From an uncultured Clostridium sp. (GTDB taxonomy: Bacteria; Bacillota; Clostridia; Lachnospirales; Lachnospiraceae), in the NCBI GenBank assembly GCA_938036545.1, contig CALHQJ010000089.1:1-58850 (forward strand): a DNA stretch of 58,850 bases, written 5' to 3'. A program made the position numbers and the translations under genes. Within the stretch, counting starts at the first letter, position 1. Every line of letters begins with the position of its first letter. Below, in pieces: positions 7,502-15,736 of the stretch. The notes beneath the pieces were generated by a model that was given only the letters and a program-made list of their open reading frames with translations, did not search any database and had not been told where the DNA came from.

Positions 7502-8392
7502 TTATGAATCGTACGTTACTTTCTTGTTAGAAACTTTCATCGTTGCTGCTGTTATCACTAACAGAAGCAGGAAGAAGAATACTGCAACGGTAGAAGCTCT
7601 GTCCATACGGAAGTCTTCCATTGCATAACGGTAAATGTTGTAAACAAATACTTCTGTAGAACGGTACGGTCCGCCCTGTGTCAGAATATCTACAGACTGG
7701 AATACCTTCATAGAAGATAAGAATGTAGTTACAAACAGGAATAATGTTGTTGGGGACAGCATTGGCAGCGTAATCTTAAAGAACTTCTGCACGCTGTTGG
7801 CTCCATCCAAAGCCGCCGCTTCATAATAATCAGTAGAAATGCCCATCATCGCAGACAGATATACCATCATACCGTAACCGATACATCTCCATCCTGTTAC
7901 CATCAATACAGAAATCAACGCTGTATTGCGGTTTCCCAGCCAGTCTACTGCATCAATTCCAAATACAGAAAGAATATAATTCAAAATACCAGTGTCGGTA
8001 TTTAAAATCCACAAGAATACAACTGCTGCAGAAGACATCGCTACGTATTTTGGCATAAATACGATAGCACGCATTGCTGCGAACGTCTTGGTCATGCGGT
8101 TAAAGATTAACGCAAAAATCATACCGCCAATCAGGGTAATACTAAGTTCTCCAATAGAATATAAAATTGTTACTTTTAAGGAGTTCCATAAATACTTGGT
8201 TCCAGAACCATTAAACAGCCACTTCCAGTTTTTAAATCCTACGTAATTCCATGTATCATTTAACAAGTTCCAGTCTGTAAAACTGATTTTAATTAGTTCC
8301 ACAATTGGGTAGTAGGTAAAAAGTGCAATCAATACTAACGCCGGAACTACGCATAAGAAATCCTTAATTGCTGATTTTTTTCTAGGATTCAT
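7502..8392 (-). CDS. ugpA: sn-glycerol-3-phosphate ABC transporter permease UgpA
   Basis: 296 residues, MalF-type permease with about six membrane segments and the EAA loop (EAAALDGANSVQKFFKITLP). It lies between the binding protein gene, 79 bases upstream across a strong hairpin, and ugpE. Substrate inferred from context as for UgpE. Confidence 0.88.
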   Translation of the reverse strand: MNPRKKSAIKDFLCVVPALVLIALFTYYPIVELIKISFTDWNLLNDTWNYVGFKNWKWLFNGSGTKYLWNSLKVTILYSIGELSITLIGGMIFALIFNRMTKTFAAMRAIVFMPKYVAMSSAAVVFLWILNTDTGILNYILSVFGIDAVDWLGNRNTALISVLMVTGWRCIGYGMMVYLSAMMGISTDYYEAAALDGANSVQKFFKITLPMLSPTTLFLFVTTFLSSMKVFQSVDILTQGGPYRSTEVFVYNIYRYAMEDFRMDRASTVAVFFFLLLLVITAATMKVSNKKVTYDS

Positions 8393-8422
8393 TGATTTTC
8401 CTTTCTTTCTTGCCCTCTGACT

Positions 8423-8460
8423 TCCGGCGCCGTCTTCCCTTTGCAGGAAACCGGCGCCGG
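8423..8460 (-). promoter_or_regulatory. Hairpin between ugpB and ugpA
   Basis: A perfect 9-bp GC-rich stem CCGGCGCCG / CGGCGCCGG encloses TTTCC/GGGAA pairs in the only sizeable gap of the ugp operon. No T tract follows, so it is more likely a 3' mRNA stabiliser or processing site that favours binding-protein expression over permeases than a terminator. Confidence 0.6.
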
Positions 8461-8471
8461 TTAATAGTTAC

Positions 8472-9848
8472 TTATGAATCACTTAATACATCATTAATTT
8501 CATCGGCCATAACATCCATAGCCTCTTTTACGTCTCCGCCTTCCATGATTAATTCAGCCATGCTGTTTTTCCAGATAGTTGCTAACTGGCTCCAGCCCTT
8601 ATGCTGAATTCTAGGATTGATTAAATCCAGGTTATCAAAGATTGGCTGGAATGCCGGCTTCTTCTCTAAGAATGCCTTACCTTCTTCAGTCTCTAATACA
8701 GATTTTCTGGTTGGCATATAACCGGTACCTTCTGCCCAAGTCATGTTTACCTCTTTACCACACAGGTACTGCATAAACTGCCATGCAGCATTCTTGGTTG
8801 CCTGATCGTTCTTAGAAGGAATCAGCACTACGCAGCCGCCGATTTCCTGATTCTTGGTCTCAGCGCCTGGCAGCCAGTGCATGCCAACTTCAAAGTCAAC
8901 CTGATCTACATAGGTATTGTAAAGAGAAGTAGTATGTACAACGCTCAGTGCTTTGCCGGAAATAAAGTTCTGTCTCATATTGGAGGAAGCATCACCGGCT
9001 GTACCAGTCCAATAGGTATAACCATTGTCACACCATTCTTTCAGCTTAGATGCAATCTCAACTGCCTTATCACCATTTAAGTCGGTGCTGACCTGATCAT
9101 CATTGATAATCTTAACGCCCTGGTTTAAGTAGAAGGTTTCAAAATACCACTGATCCCAGCCAGGAATAATGGTCGCATACTGTTCAGTAGTTCCATCAGC
9201 AGCCTTTACTGTACCAGCTTCCATAAATTCGTCCATATCTGCCCAGGTCTCTGGAAGTTTAATTCCCAGTTCATCTACTTTGTCTTTGTTGTAGTACATA
9301 ATCTGGGTAGAAATCAGGAATGGCAGGGATACCTGAGTGCCATTGTATTTTGCAGCCTCAATCATGCCATTACCAAAGTCCTCTATATCGTAACCGGTTG
9401 CCGCAATATATGGATCCAGGTTCTCAGTTAATCCGCTTGCACCGTACCCAGCAACGTAAGGAGTATTTGCTACGGTAATGGCCGGAAGTCCTGCGCCTGC
9501 TGCATGGGCTGCTACTAAGGCTTCATTTAACTCAGAATAGCTTCCGATATACTCTGCTTCTACAGTAATCAAATCCTGGGAACTGTTGAAATCATTCACA
9601 ACCTGCTCTACAATACTGGAATACTGATCTTCCAGTGCATGCCACCATTTAATGGTAATTGGTTCTGTTACCTCGTACTTTGCCGGATCTGCCTTCTGTG
9701 CTTCTGTCTCAGTTGCCTCTCCTCCTGCTTCCGGAGCTGCTGTAGTTGCATCTGCCGGTTTTTTTCCAGTAGAACCTCCGCCGCTACATCCGGTGATTGC
9801 ACCAGCTGCCATAGCTGCTGCCAGAACTAATGCCATTCTTCTTCTCAT
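8472..9848 (-). CDS. ugpB: sn-glycerol-3-phosphate/glycerophosphodiester binding lipoprotein UgpB
   Basis: 458-residue family 1 extracellular solute-binding protein. A lipoprotein signal with AITGC lipobox (Cys at ~21) is followed by a Gly/Ala/Glu-rich linker, then IKWWHALEDQYSSIVEQVVNDF, typical of UgpB-like proteins, and the family's C-terminal YMPTRKSV block. It is anchored outside the membrane and feeds UgpA/UgpE. First gene of the operon, with a promoter at 10030-10058 and a structured leader. Specificity comes from the flanking glp and ugpQ genes and is an inference. Confidence 0.88.
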   Translation of the reverse strand: MRRRMALVLAAAMAAGAITGCSGGGSTGKKPADATTAAPEAGGEATETEAQKADPAKYEVTEPITIKWWHALEDQYSSIVEQVVNDFNSSQDLITVEAEYIGSYSELNEALVAAHAAGAGLPAITVANTPYVAGYGASGLTENLDPYIAATGYDIEDFGNGMIEAAKYNGTQVSLPFLISTQIMYYNKDKVDELGIKLPETWADMDEFMEAGTVKAADGTTEQYATIIPGWDQWYFETFYLNQGVKIINDDQVSTDLNGDKAVEIASKLKEWCDNGYTYWTGTAGDASSNMRQNFISGKALSVVHTTSLYNTYVDQVDFEVGMHWLPGAETKNQEIGGCVVLIPSKNDQATKNAAWQFMQYLCGKEVNMTWAEGTGYMPTRKSVLETEEGKAFLEKKPAFQPIFDNLDLINPRIQHKGWSQLATIWKNSMAELIMEGGDVKEAMDVMADEINDVLSDS

Positions 9849-9922
9849 AATTGATATCTCCCTTCTTTGTTATAAATATAAATACGGTCTCTCTGCCCTG
9901 CCTCCCACGTTCAAATTTGGCA

Positions 9923-10004
9923 TAAAAAAAAGAGAGTGTGCGTATAACAAAAACATACCTTGGTATGCATCCACTATTTGCTTTCCTCTCATTCTCTCTC
10001 AAAG
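9923..10004 (-). promoter_or_regulatory. Structured leader of ugpB with terminator-like end
   Basis: The minus-strand leader holds CTTTGAGAGAGAATGAGAGG (from 10004 down), resembling the motif in the glpA and glpK leaders, a CATACC-AA-GGTATG hairpin at 9954-9967, and a weaker stem (9932-9940 with 9990-9998) ending in eight Ts (9924-9931). It may be a third GlpP-dependent attenuator. This fills most of the 321-base gap between ugpB and the YesL gene. Confidence 0.5.
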
Positions 10005-10029
10005 CAGGCCGTATTTTCTTGATGAATTA

Positions 10030-10058
10030 ATGGTATCACAAAATGTTTAACCTTGCAA
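10030..10058 (-). promoter_or_regulatory. Promoter of the ugp operon
   Basis: Minus strand TTGCAA (10053-10058) and TACCAT (10030-10035), 17 bases apart. The -35 hexamer TTGCAA equals that of the glpK promoter. Confidence 0.6.
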
Positions 10059-10169
10059 GTGATTTTTGTATATTTTTACTTACTTTTTACTAAATTCTTT
10101 CATTCTTTTTGCATATTTTGATTCTTTCCAGCTATATTTTGACTAATTTTTCACAATTTTCCGTCATTT

Positions 10170-10811
10170 TTACTCGTCATCACTGGCAGTGTCCACATTG
10201 TCTTCCAGATACTTTTCGAAGACTCTTCGCAAAAAAAGAGATGACAGATAGCTTCCAAAAGCAAACCAAATCATAAACAGCTCTGTAAAATACCAAGTAA
10301 GTACCGCACAAATTGCATAAATAACCAGAATTGTAACCGATACGTAAAGGTTTCCCATAGCCATAATAAAGGAATCTTTTATGGTTTTCTGAATGGAAAC
10401 TTTAAAAAAAGCAGTCAACGGAAACACGTAAATCATTGTTAATAAATAGACAAAAATTAGACTGATTAACAGCACTCGAACCGCCCATTTTCCACCCCCT
10501 GAAAACGGCAAAAACTGGCATCCATATAAATCCACAATCAAAAATACCCCTACTGCTGCTGCTGCAATCCAAAGAAGGGTGGCAGAAACAAAATTTTTCT
10601 TAAATCCCTTCCAAAACGTCTTCCACACATATCCTTCCTCATCCCTGGTCAACTGAAGTGTATAATGAAACAGTGCTGCTGTTGACGCTCCCGCTGTCAC
10701 AACCGGAAGAGAAAATACTCCCCATAGTATTCCCAACAAGCACAGATTCAGCACCTTTTCCATAAACATAAAAAACTTATTCTGGGGATTAAAAATACCA
10801 TTGATATTCAT
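10170..10811 (-). CDS. YesL-family membrane protein (DUF624)
   Basis: 213 residues with about five membrane segments. The N-terminal block NLCLLGILWGVFSLPVVTAG and the following ALFHYTLQLTRDEEGYVWKTFWKGFKKNF are signatures of the YesL/DUF624 family, commonly encoded next to family 1 sugar-type ABC transporters in Firmicutes. The exact role is unknown. Here it precedes the ugp operon on the same strand, with 321 bases and a separate promoter between. Confidence 0.85.
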   Translation of the reverse strand: MNINGIFNPQNKFFMFMEKVLNLCLLGILWGVFSLPVVTAGASTAALFHYTLQLTRDEEGYVWKTFWKGFKKNFVSATLLWIAAAAVGVFLIVDLYGCQFLPFSGGGKWAVRVLLISLIFVYLLTMIYVFPLTAFFKVSIQKTIKDSFIMAMGNLYVSVTILVIYAICAVLTWYFTELFMIWFAFGSYLSSLFLRRVFEKYLEDNVDTASDDE

Positions 10812-10895
10812 CTACTTTCATCCTTTCATGCCTCTTATCAGAAGATTCTCTCACAGTATACCATTTTTTGTCTATTTATGCTACAATTCATAAGG

Positions 10896-10914
10896 AACCG
10901 TTCTGAACGGTTAC
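10896..10914. repeat. Collapsed copy of the palindromic repeat ends
   Basis: AACCGTTCTGAACGGTTAC joins what look like the left and right ends of the ~150-bp repeat (right end of the 45993 copy: CTGAACGGTTAC, 11 bases shared) with the interior lost. It sits in the divergent gap between the YesL gene and the next gene. Confidence 0.45.
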
Positions 10915-10939
10915 TCACTTACAAAAACCGGAGGCCTTT

Positions 10940-11617
10940 ATGACATTGAAAAACCGCTTGATTCGAGATTTAAAAAAAGACAGAGAAACATTAAAGACTC
11001 TGAATTTTCGCCAAAAAGTCCGTTTTATCTTAGACTATTATAAAGGACAGATGTTTCTTTTATTTGTCTGCCTTTTATTTTTATTTTATATTGGAGATCT
11101 GGTATATCAAAGCAGCCAGGTCATTGATTTGCAAGGATTCTTTGTCAATGACAGGCAGAATCTTTTCCCAGCAGAGGAGCTGATTCAGGATTTTTCTGAT
11201 TACCAGCAGACTCCCTCCGGCCACCGCATTGCCTTTGAAGACTCACTCTACGTAACCTTAGGTTCCAGCAACGAATACAACGCTGCCAGCCAGGAAAAAA
11301 TCGTAGCCTATATCGCTGCAAGGCAGCTGGATTTTCTCGTTGCACCGGAAGAACTGGCAAAATATTATGCCAATTCTTTCCTCCTGTACGATCTGGAAAC
11401 CCTTCTGCCCGAACCTCTGTGCAGTCAGCTGAAAGAAGACTTTTATTATGCAAAAGATGGCACTGGTCAGGAAAAAGCCTGTGGTTTGAACCTACGCCGT
11501 TCCCGTTTTCTCAACAATCCGGTATACGACGGAACCGAAGACTATTATCTTCTGGTTCTCTCCTACACTCCCCGAACCAATGCCATGGTTTCGTTTATTG
11601 AATACGCTTATAAATAA
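10940..11617 (+). CDS. Unknown single-pass membrane protein
   Basis: 225 residues, not recognised. The basic N-terminus (MTLKNRLIRDLKKDRETLK) precedes one membrane helix (~36-55, GQMFLLFVCLLFLFYIGDLV), so most of the protein (56-225) should lie outside. That part is rich in aromatic and acidic residues, without cysteine pairs or known catalytic motifs. It has an ATG after GGAGGCC and diverges from the YesL gene. Its last 10 bases overlap the end of the convergent HAD gene. Such small tethered proteins often accompany YesL-type loci, but no function is proposed. Confidence 0.75.
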   Translation: MTLKNRLIRDLKKDRETLKTLNFRQKVRFILDYYKGQMFLLFVCLLFLFYIGDLVYQSSQVIDLQGFFVNDRQNLFPAEELIQDFSDYQQTPSGHRIAFEDSLYVTLGSSNEYNAASQEKIVAYIAARQLDFLVAPEELAKYYANSFLLYDLETLLPEPLCSQLKEDFYYAKDGTGQEKACGLNLRRSRFLNNPVYDGTEDYYLLVLSYTPRTNAMVSFIEYAYK

Positions 11618-12399
11618 GTTCCAATCTCTCCCAGAGATTCAAAAATTGCATCTGGTTTGGTTTCTGACCGTTCCACATCAGAGAGCTTTGTCTCTCCTGT
11701 CAGCACCAGCAGGCCTTTTCCTCCATGGTTTACGCCTGTAGCCACATCTGTATACAAACGGTCCCCAACAAAAGCAGTCCTTGCTGTGGGGACCTTTGTT
11801 TTATCAGAAATCATTTCTGCTGTCTCTTTATAAGGCTTACCCAGATATCTGGGCTGTACGCCGGTAGAAAGACTCATAGCAGCACAAATAGCTCCGCAGT
11901 CCGGAATAAATCCAGTGTCTGTAGGACAGTTAATGTCCGGATGGGTTGCAAGGAACAAAGCTCCTTCCCGAATCATGGTACATCCCTTTTCCAATTTTTC
12001 ATAAGTAAGCGTCTTATCAAAAGCAGCCATTACAATGTCCGCTTTTTCCTCTGTCAAAGGAATCCCCGCCTCTCTCATGTTTTCTTCTAAAGGAGGCGTT
12101 CCCATCAAAAAGACTGTTTTTCCAGGATACTGACTGTTTAAAAACCGAATCGCCACATCACCAGAAGTCATAATCTGATCTCTGGTAATCTCACAGCCCA
12201 TTTTGGCCAGTTTTTTTATATAATTTTCTGGTGACTGGGAAGAATTATTGGTGAAAAACAAAAACTGCTTTCCTTTTTTTCTGCAAGTCTGAATGAAATC
12301 CAGAGCTCCATCAATAATATAATCCCCCATATAAAAGGTTCCGTCCATATCCAGTACAAATAAATCGATTTCTTCCAGTAATTTTTTTCTCTCGTCCAC
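11608..12399 (-). CDS. HAD-IIA phosphatase (NagD/AraL/PGP-like)
   Basis: 263 residues. Motif I is VLDMDGTFYMGD with both catalytic Asp, motif II is FFTNNSSQSP, the cap holds THPDINCPTDTGFIPDCG, and motifs III/IV are LGKPY and FVGDRLYTDVATG. These are diagnostic of subclass IIA phosphatases acting on small sugar or polyol phosphates (AraL, NagD, phosphoglycolate/glycerol-3-phosphate phosphatase). Set in the glp island it could release glycerol from glycerol-3-phosphate, but that is inference. The start is GTG after AGAAGGAG. A terminator separates it from the DUF1667 gene upstream. Confidence 0.88.
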   Translation of the reverse strand: MDERKKLLEEIDLFVLDMDGTFYMGDYIIDGALDFIQTCRKKGKQFLFFTNNSSQSPENYIKKLAKMGCEITRDQIMTSGDVAIRFLNSQYPGKTVFLMGTPPLEENMREAGIPLTEEKADIVMAAFDKTLTYEKLEKGCTMIREGALFLATHPDINCPTDTGFIPDCGAICAAMSLSTGVQPRYLGKPYKETAEMISDKTKVPTARTAFVGDRLYTDVATGVNHGGKGLLVLTGETKLSDVERSETKPDAIFESLGEIGTYL

Positions 12400-12416
12400 T
12401 CTATTCTCCTTCTATC

Positions 12417-12453
12417 AAAAAAAGAGCTTCTAAACCACAATGTTTGGAAGCCC
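12417..12453 (-). terminator. Terminator after the glpA-glpB-DUF1667 operon
   Basis: 12-bp stem (12424-12435 with 12442-12453, one mismatch and a G-U pair) followed on the minus strand by seven Ts. It lies 45 bases after the DUF1667 stop and just before the HAD gene. Confidence 0.8.
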
Positions 12454-12497
12454 TTTTTGATTATGAATGTTCTATCGTAATAGTTCTGTTTTATATC

Positions 12498-12860
12498 TTA
12501 CGCTTTTGGTACATCTTTGGTTGCAATAACCGGAACCCCTGTTCCCGCACAGTTCTCAATCACTACATCACCGATTGCTACCGGAGCCGGAACCGTCACT
12601 TTCCGGATTTCATCCATAATTTCAAAAATCTTACCCTTCGGAATGTCTTCCTTAGTCTTTACCGACACCATCTCGATTGTACCACCGGATACGTGAACGC
12701 TGGAAGTAACGATTCTGGTCGGACTTAATACTTCTTTTCTGGCGTAATCATCGCCTCTCTTACAGGTATTTCCAGTTACCTCAATCTGATCGCCATCCAT
12801 TTTTACAGTCAGAGGGCAGCCTAAAGGGCAGCCGATACAGATTAATTCTCTTACCTCCAT
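12498..12860 (-). CDS. DUF1667 iron-sulfur type small subunit of G3P dehydrogenase
   Basis: 120 residues. The N-terminus has C-x2-C-x3-C (CIGCPLGC, residues 8-15) and a further CKRG near residue 33, the conserved cysteines of DUF1667, probably binding an Fe-S cluster. The gene starts one base after the GlpB-like gene ends. The order glpA, GlpB-like flavoprotein, DUF1667 is usual in Clostridia, where the small protein is thought to act as third subunit in place of GlpC. That role is inference. Confidence 0.88.
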   Translation of the reverse strand: MEVRELICIGCPLGCPLTVKMDGDQIEVTGNTCKRGDDYARKEVLSPTRIVTSSVHVSGGTIEMVSVKTKEDIPKGKIFEIMDEIRKVTVPAPVAIGDVVIENCAGTGVPVIATKDVPKA

Positions 12861-12861
12861 G

Positions 12862-14127
12862 TTATTCCACCTCCGTGCAAATCACAATATTCTTCAGATC
12901 CGGATAGTCTGCAAAGCTTTCCTTCTTTAAGACTACCTGCTCCATTTCTCCTGGAGCCAGTACTTTTTTCTTTCTCTTGGAAATCTGGACACCATCATAA
13001 TAAACAGAAATATAGCGATCCTTATAAACGTCTGCCACACGGAAGCGAACTGTGATCTTATCCTGCATGTTGTTAACGTCAATGGTCTGAGGAACCGTAT
13101 AACGAACCCCATTTTCTGCTTTTAATGTTACCACATGTCCGGCTTCTCTCTCTTTTCCAGCCTGTACATAAGCAGCTGCATTGGTTCCTGCCAGAGTTGC
13201 TTCTTCGGATACATAGTCTACCAGATCGTGAACATGAAGTACATTTCCGCAGGCAAACACACCTTCTGTACTGGTTTCCAGCTGATCGTTTACTTCCGGT
13301 CCGGAAGTAACAGGACTTATGGAAACCCCTATTCCTTTACTTAATTCATTTTCCGGAAGAAGACCTACGGATAACAGCAGGGTATCGCAGCTGTAGTGTT
13401 CTTCTGTTCCTGGAATTGGCTTGCGGTCTGGTCCTACTTCTGCCAGAGTAATTCCAGTTACTCTCTCCTTGCCTTCGATATCTACAACGGTATGGCTCAG
13501 TTTTAACGGAATGCCATAGTCATCCAGACACTGTACAATATTTCTCTTTAAACCGCCGGAATAAGGCATTAACTCTGCCACTACCTTTACCTTGGCGCCT
13601 TCTAAAGTCATTCTTCTTGCCATAATCAGTCCGATATCACCAGAACCTAAAATGACAACTTCTTTTCCTACGCTGTAACCTTCAATATTCATTAAACGCT
13701 GGGCAGTACCTGCAGAATAGATTCCAGCCGGACGATATCCAGGAATATTTAATGCGCCTCTTGCTCTCTCTCTGCATCCCATAGCTAAAATGATTGCTTT
13801 TGCCTTAATGGTTGTCAGACCATCTTCTTTATTGATTACAGTAACTTCTTTATCTTTATTAATATCAATTACCATGGTGTTTAATTTGTAAGGAATCTGC
13901 TCCTCTTCCACCATTTTAATATAACGGGCCGCATACTCAGGACCGGTTAATTCTTCCTTAAATGTATGTAAGCCGAAACCATTATGAATACACTGGTTTA
14001 AAATACCGCCTAAACAGTTGTCACGTTCCAGAATCAGAATATCCTGGATTCCTGCTTTTCTTGCTGCAGCTGCTGCTGCAAGGCCTGCAGGGCCTCCGCC
14101 GATAATTACAATATCATGTGCTGTCAT
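12862..14127 (-). CDS. FAD/NAD(P)-dependent oxidoreductase, GlpB-like subunit
   Basis: 421 residues. FAD-binding GGGPAGLAAAAAARKAG (residues 10-26), a second nucleotide site with LGSGDIGLIMARRMTLEG, and EGVFACGNVLHVHDLVDYV as the late FAD motif place it in the pyridine nucleotide-disulfide oxidoreductase family, without the redox CxxxxC of thioredoxin reductases. It lies between glpA (15 bases upstream) and the DUF1667 gene, so it probably passes electrons from G3P oxidation to NAD or another carrier. Sequence annotation often calls it simply an oxidoreductase. Confidence 0.9.
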   Translation of the reverse strand: MTAHDIVIIGGGPAGLAAAAAARKAGIQDILILERDNCLGGILNQCIHNGFGLHTFKEELTGPEYAARYIKMVEEEQIPYKLNTMVIDINKDKEVTVINKEDGLTTIKAKAIILAMGCRERARGALNIPGYRPAGIYSAGTAQRLMNIEGYSVGKEVVILGSGDIGLIMARRMTLEGAKVKVVAELMPYSGGLKRNIVQCLDDYGIPLKLSHTVVDIEGKERVTGITLAEVGPDRKPIPGTEEHYSCDTLLLSVGLLPENELSKGIGVSISPVTSGPEVNDQLETSTEGVFACGNVLHVHDLVDYVSEEATLAGTNAAAYVQAGKEREAGHVVTLKAENGVRYTVPQTIDVNNMQDKITVRFRVADVYKDRYISVYYDGVQISKRKKKVLAPGEMEQVVLKKESFADYPDLKNIVICTEVE

Positions 14128-14142
14128 GTGGCTGCTCCCCCC

Positions 14143-15585
14143 TTATTTATCTTTGTTTCCGGTCAACATATTGGAACCAGGTGCGTTTTTACAGATGTCT
14201 TCCATCTTCATGCCACGTTCTCTGGCCAGGATCTCCATGGTTCTCGGAGTACAGAATCCTGCCTGGCAGCGGCCCATGCCCTGACGTACACGGCGTTTAA
14301 TTCCATCTAAGGATACTGCGCCTAATGTACGGTTAATGGCATCCATAATTTCTCCTTCGCTGACACCTTCACAGCGGCATACAATAGAACCGTATTCAGG
14401 CCGTTCTTTAATCAGGGCAGCTCTTTCTTCCTTGCTCATTTTCTCTGGGCGCACAAAGCCTTTTCTCTTGCCGTTCCAGTTTGCCTTTTCTGCAGCTCCG
14501 GCTTTCTTTGCTACCAGTTCAGCCACATAAACACCGATTGCTGGTGCACTGGTAAGGCCTGGAGACTCAATTCCTGCTGCATCAAAGAAGTTCTCTGCAT
14601 CCTCTGCCTCTCCGATTACAAAATCGTCTCCATCTTCATGGGCACGAAGGCCTGAGAAAGAAGTAATTACCTGACGGAATGGAACGTTCTTTACACTAAT
14701 GTTTGCTTTTTCCGTAATAAATGCCAGTTCTTTTGCAGTTGTCTTGGTTGCTTCTTTATCTTCAATGTCCGTTGCAGTAGGACCAGTCAAAAGATTGCCA
14801 TGAATAGTAGGAGTTACCAGAACACCTTTACCCAGCTTTCCAGGAAGCTGGAAAATAGTTTTTTCTACATGTTTTCCTGCCTCTTTGTCTAGTAAGCAGT
14901 AATCGCCCTTTCTTGGGGTAATATGCAGTTTTTTCTCACTTACCATGTTGTGAATCTCGTCAGCATAAACGCCTGCTGCATTGATTACATATGATGTATG
15001 AATCACACCGTCATTGGTTGTTACATCATAACCGTTTTCTGTCTTCTTTACGCACTCAACTTTGGTATTGAAAATAAATTCTACGCCATTGTCGCAAGCA
15101 TTTTCAGCCAGCGCAATAGTCAGGCCAAACGGACACACAATACCGCCAGTAGGCGCATATAATGCTGCAACTACGGTATCAGTCAGATTTGGCTCCATCT
15201 CTCTGGCCTCGTCACCGGTAATAATCTTTAAATCCGGAACCCCGTTCTTAATACCTTTGTTATATAATTCCTGAAGGGAAGGCATATCCTCTTCTGCAAA
15301 ACACAGAATCAAAGAACCGTTTCTCTTAAATTCAAAGTCCAGATCCTCAGAAAGCTGCCCCATCAAACGGTTTCCCTCTACATTAAATCTGGCCTTTAAT
15401 GAGCCAGGAGCCGCATCATGTCCCGCATGGACAATAGCGCTGTTGGCTTTGGATGTGCCAGAGCAGACGTCCTCTTCCCTCTCCACTACACAGGTGTGCA
15501 GATCATAGCGGGAAAGCTCTCTGGCGATAGCGCAGCCGGTTACTCCGCCGCCGATAATCACCGCATCGAAATTCATTTCCTTCAT
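14143..15585 (-). CDS. glpA: Anaerobic glycerol-3-phosphate dehydrogenase, GlpA-like
   Basis: 480 residues. An N-terminal FAD site (VIIGGGVTGCAIARELSRYD) opens a DAO-type domain (~5-365), followed by a BFD-like [2Fe-2S] domain with CRCEGVSEGEI and GMGRCQAGFC supplying four cysteines (~405-450). This two-domain build is that of GlpA and of related L-2-hydroxyglutarate-type dehydrogenases; the glp setting and GlpP-type leader support G3P. It oxidises sn-glycerol-3-phosphate to dihydroxyacetone phosphate. First gene of a three-gene operon with its own promoter and attenuator. Confidence 0.9.
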   Translation of the reverse strand: MKEMNFDAVIIGGGVTGCAIARELSRYDLHTCVVEREEDVCSGTSKANSAIVHAGHDAAPGSLKARFNVEGNRLMGQLSEDLDFEFKRNGSLILCFAEEDMPSLQELYNKGIKNGVPDLKIITGDEAREMEPNLTDTVVAALYAPTGGIVCPFGLTIALAENACDNGVEFIFNTKVECVKKTENGYDVTTNDGVIHTSYVINAAGVYADEIHNMVSEKKLHITPRKGDYCLLDKEAGKHVEKTIFQLPGKLGKGVLVTPTIHGNLLTGPTATDIEDKEATKTTAKELAFITEKANISVKNVPFRQVITSFSGLRAHEDGDDFVIGEAEDAENFFDAAGIESPGLTSAPAIGVYVAELVAKKAGAAEKANWNGKRKGFVRPEKMSKEERAALIKERPEYGSIVCRCEGVSEGEIMDAINRTLGAVSLDGIKRRVRQGMGRCQAGFCTPRTMEILARERGMKMEDICKNAPGSNMLTGNKDK

Positions 15586-15618
15586 TTCTTCTCCTCCATT
15601 TTCATTTGCCTATGACGC

Positions 15619-15684
15619 AAAAAAAGAGCAAGGGAACACAACGGACAAGTCCGTCAGTTTTACCTTACTCTATCGTCTCAAAGG
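15619..15684 (-). promoter_or_regulatory. glpA leader: GlpP-type motif and intrinsic terminator
   Basis: Minus-strand leader. The motif CCTTTGAGACGATAGAGTAA begins at 15684; its end (GAGTAAGG, 15663-15670) pairs with CCTTGCTC (15626-15633), enclosing the hairpin ACGGACTTGTCCGT (15641-15654), and seven Ts follow (15619-15625). So a terminator lies before the start codon at 15585. The motif matches the glpK leader at about 20 of 24 positions, which suggests the RNA site of GlpP. Confidence 0.8.
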
Positions 15685-15703
15685 TGTTTATTTAACTGTG
15701 TTT

Positions 15704-15733
15704 ATGTTAGCACAGTCTGACGTACATTGTCAA
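15704..15733 (-). promoter_or_regulatory. Promoter of the glpA operon
   Basis: Minus strand TTGACA (15728-15733) and TAACAT (15704-15709) with 18-base spacing, ending four bases from the mgtC stop. The leader is then ~110 nt. Confidence 0.7.
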
Positions 15734-15736
15734 GTT

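Noticed and set aside
8472..9848. Maltose/oligosaccharide binding protein
   Set aside because: Same family, but the glycerophosphodiesterase and glp genes around it make a glycerol-phosphate substrate more likely.
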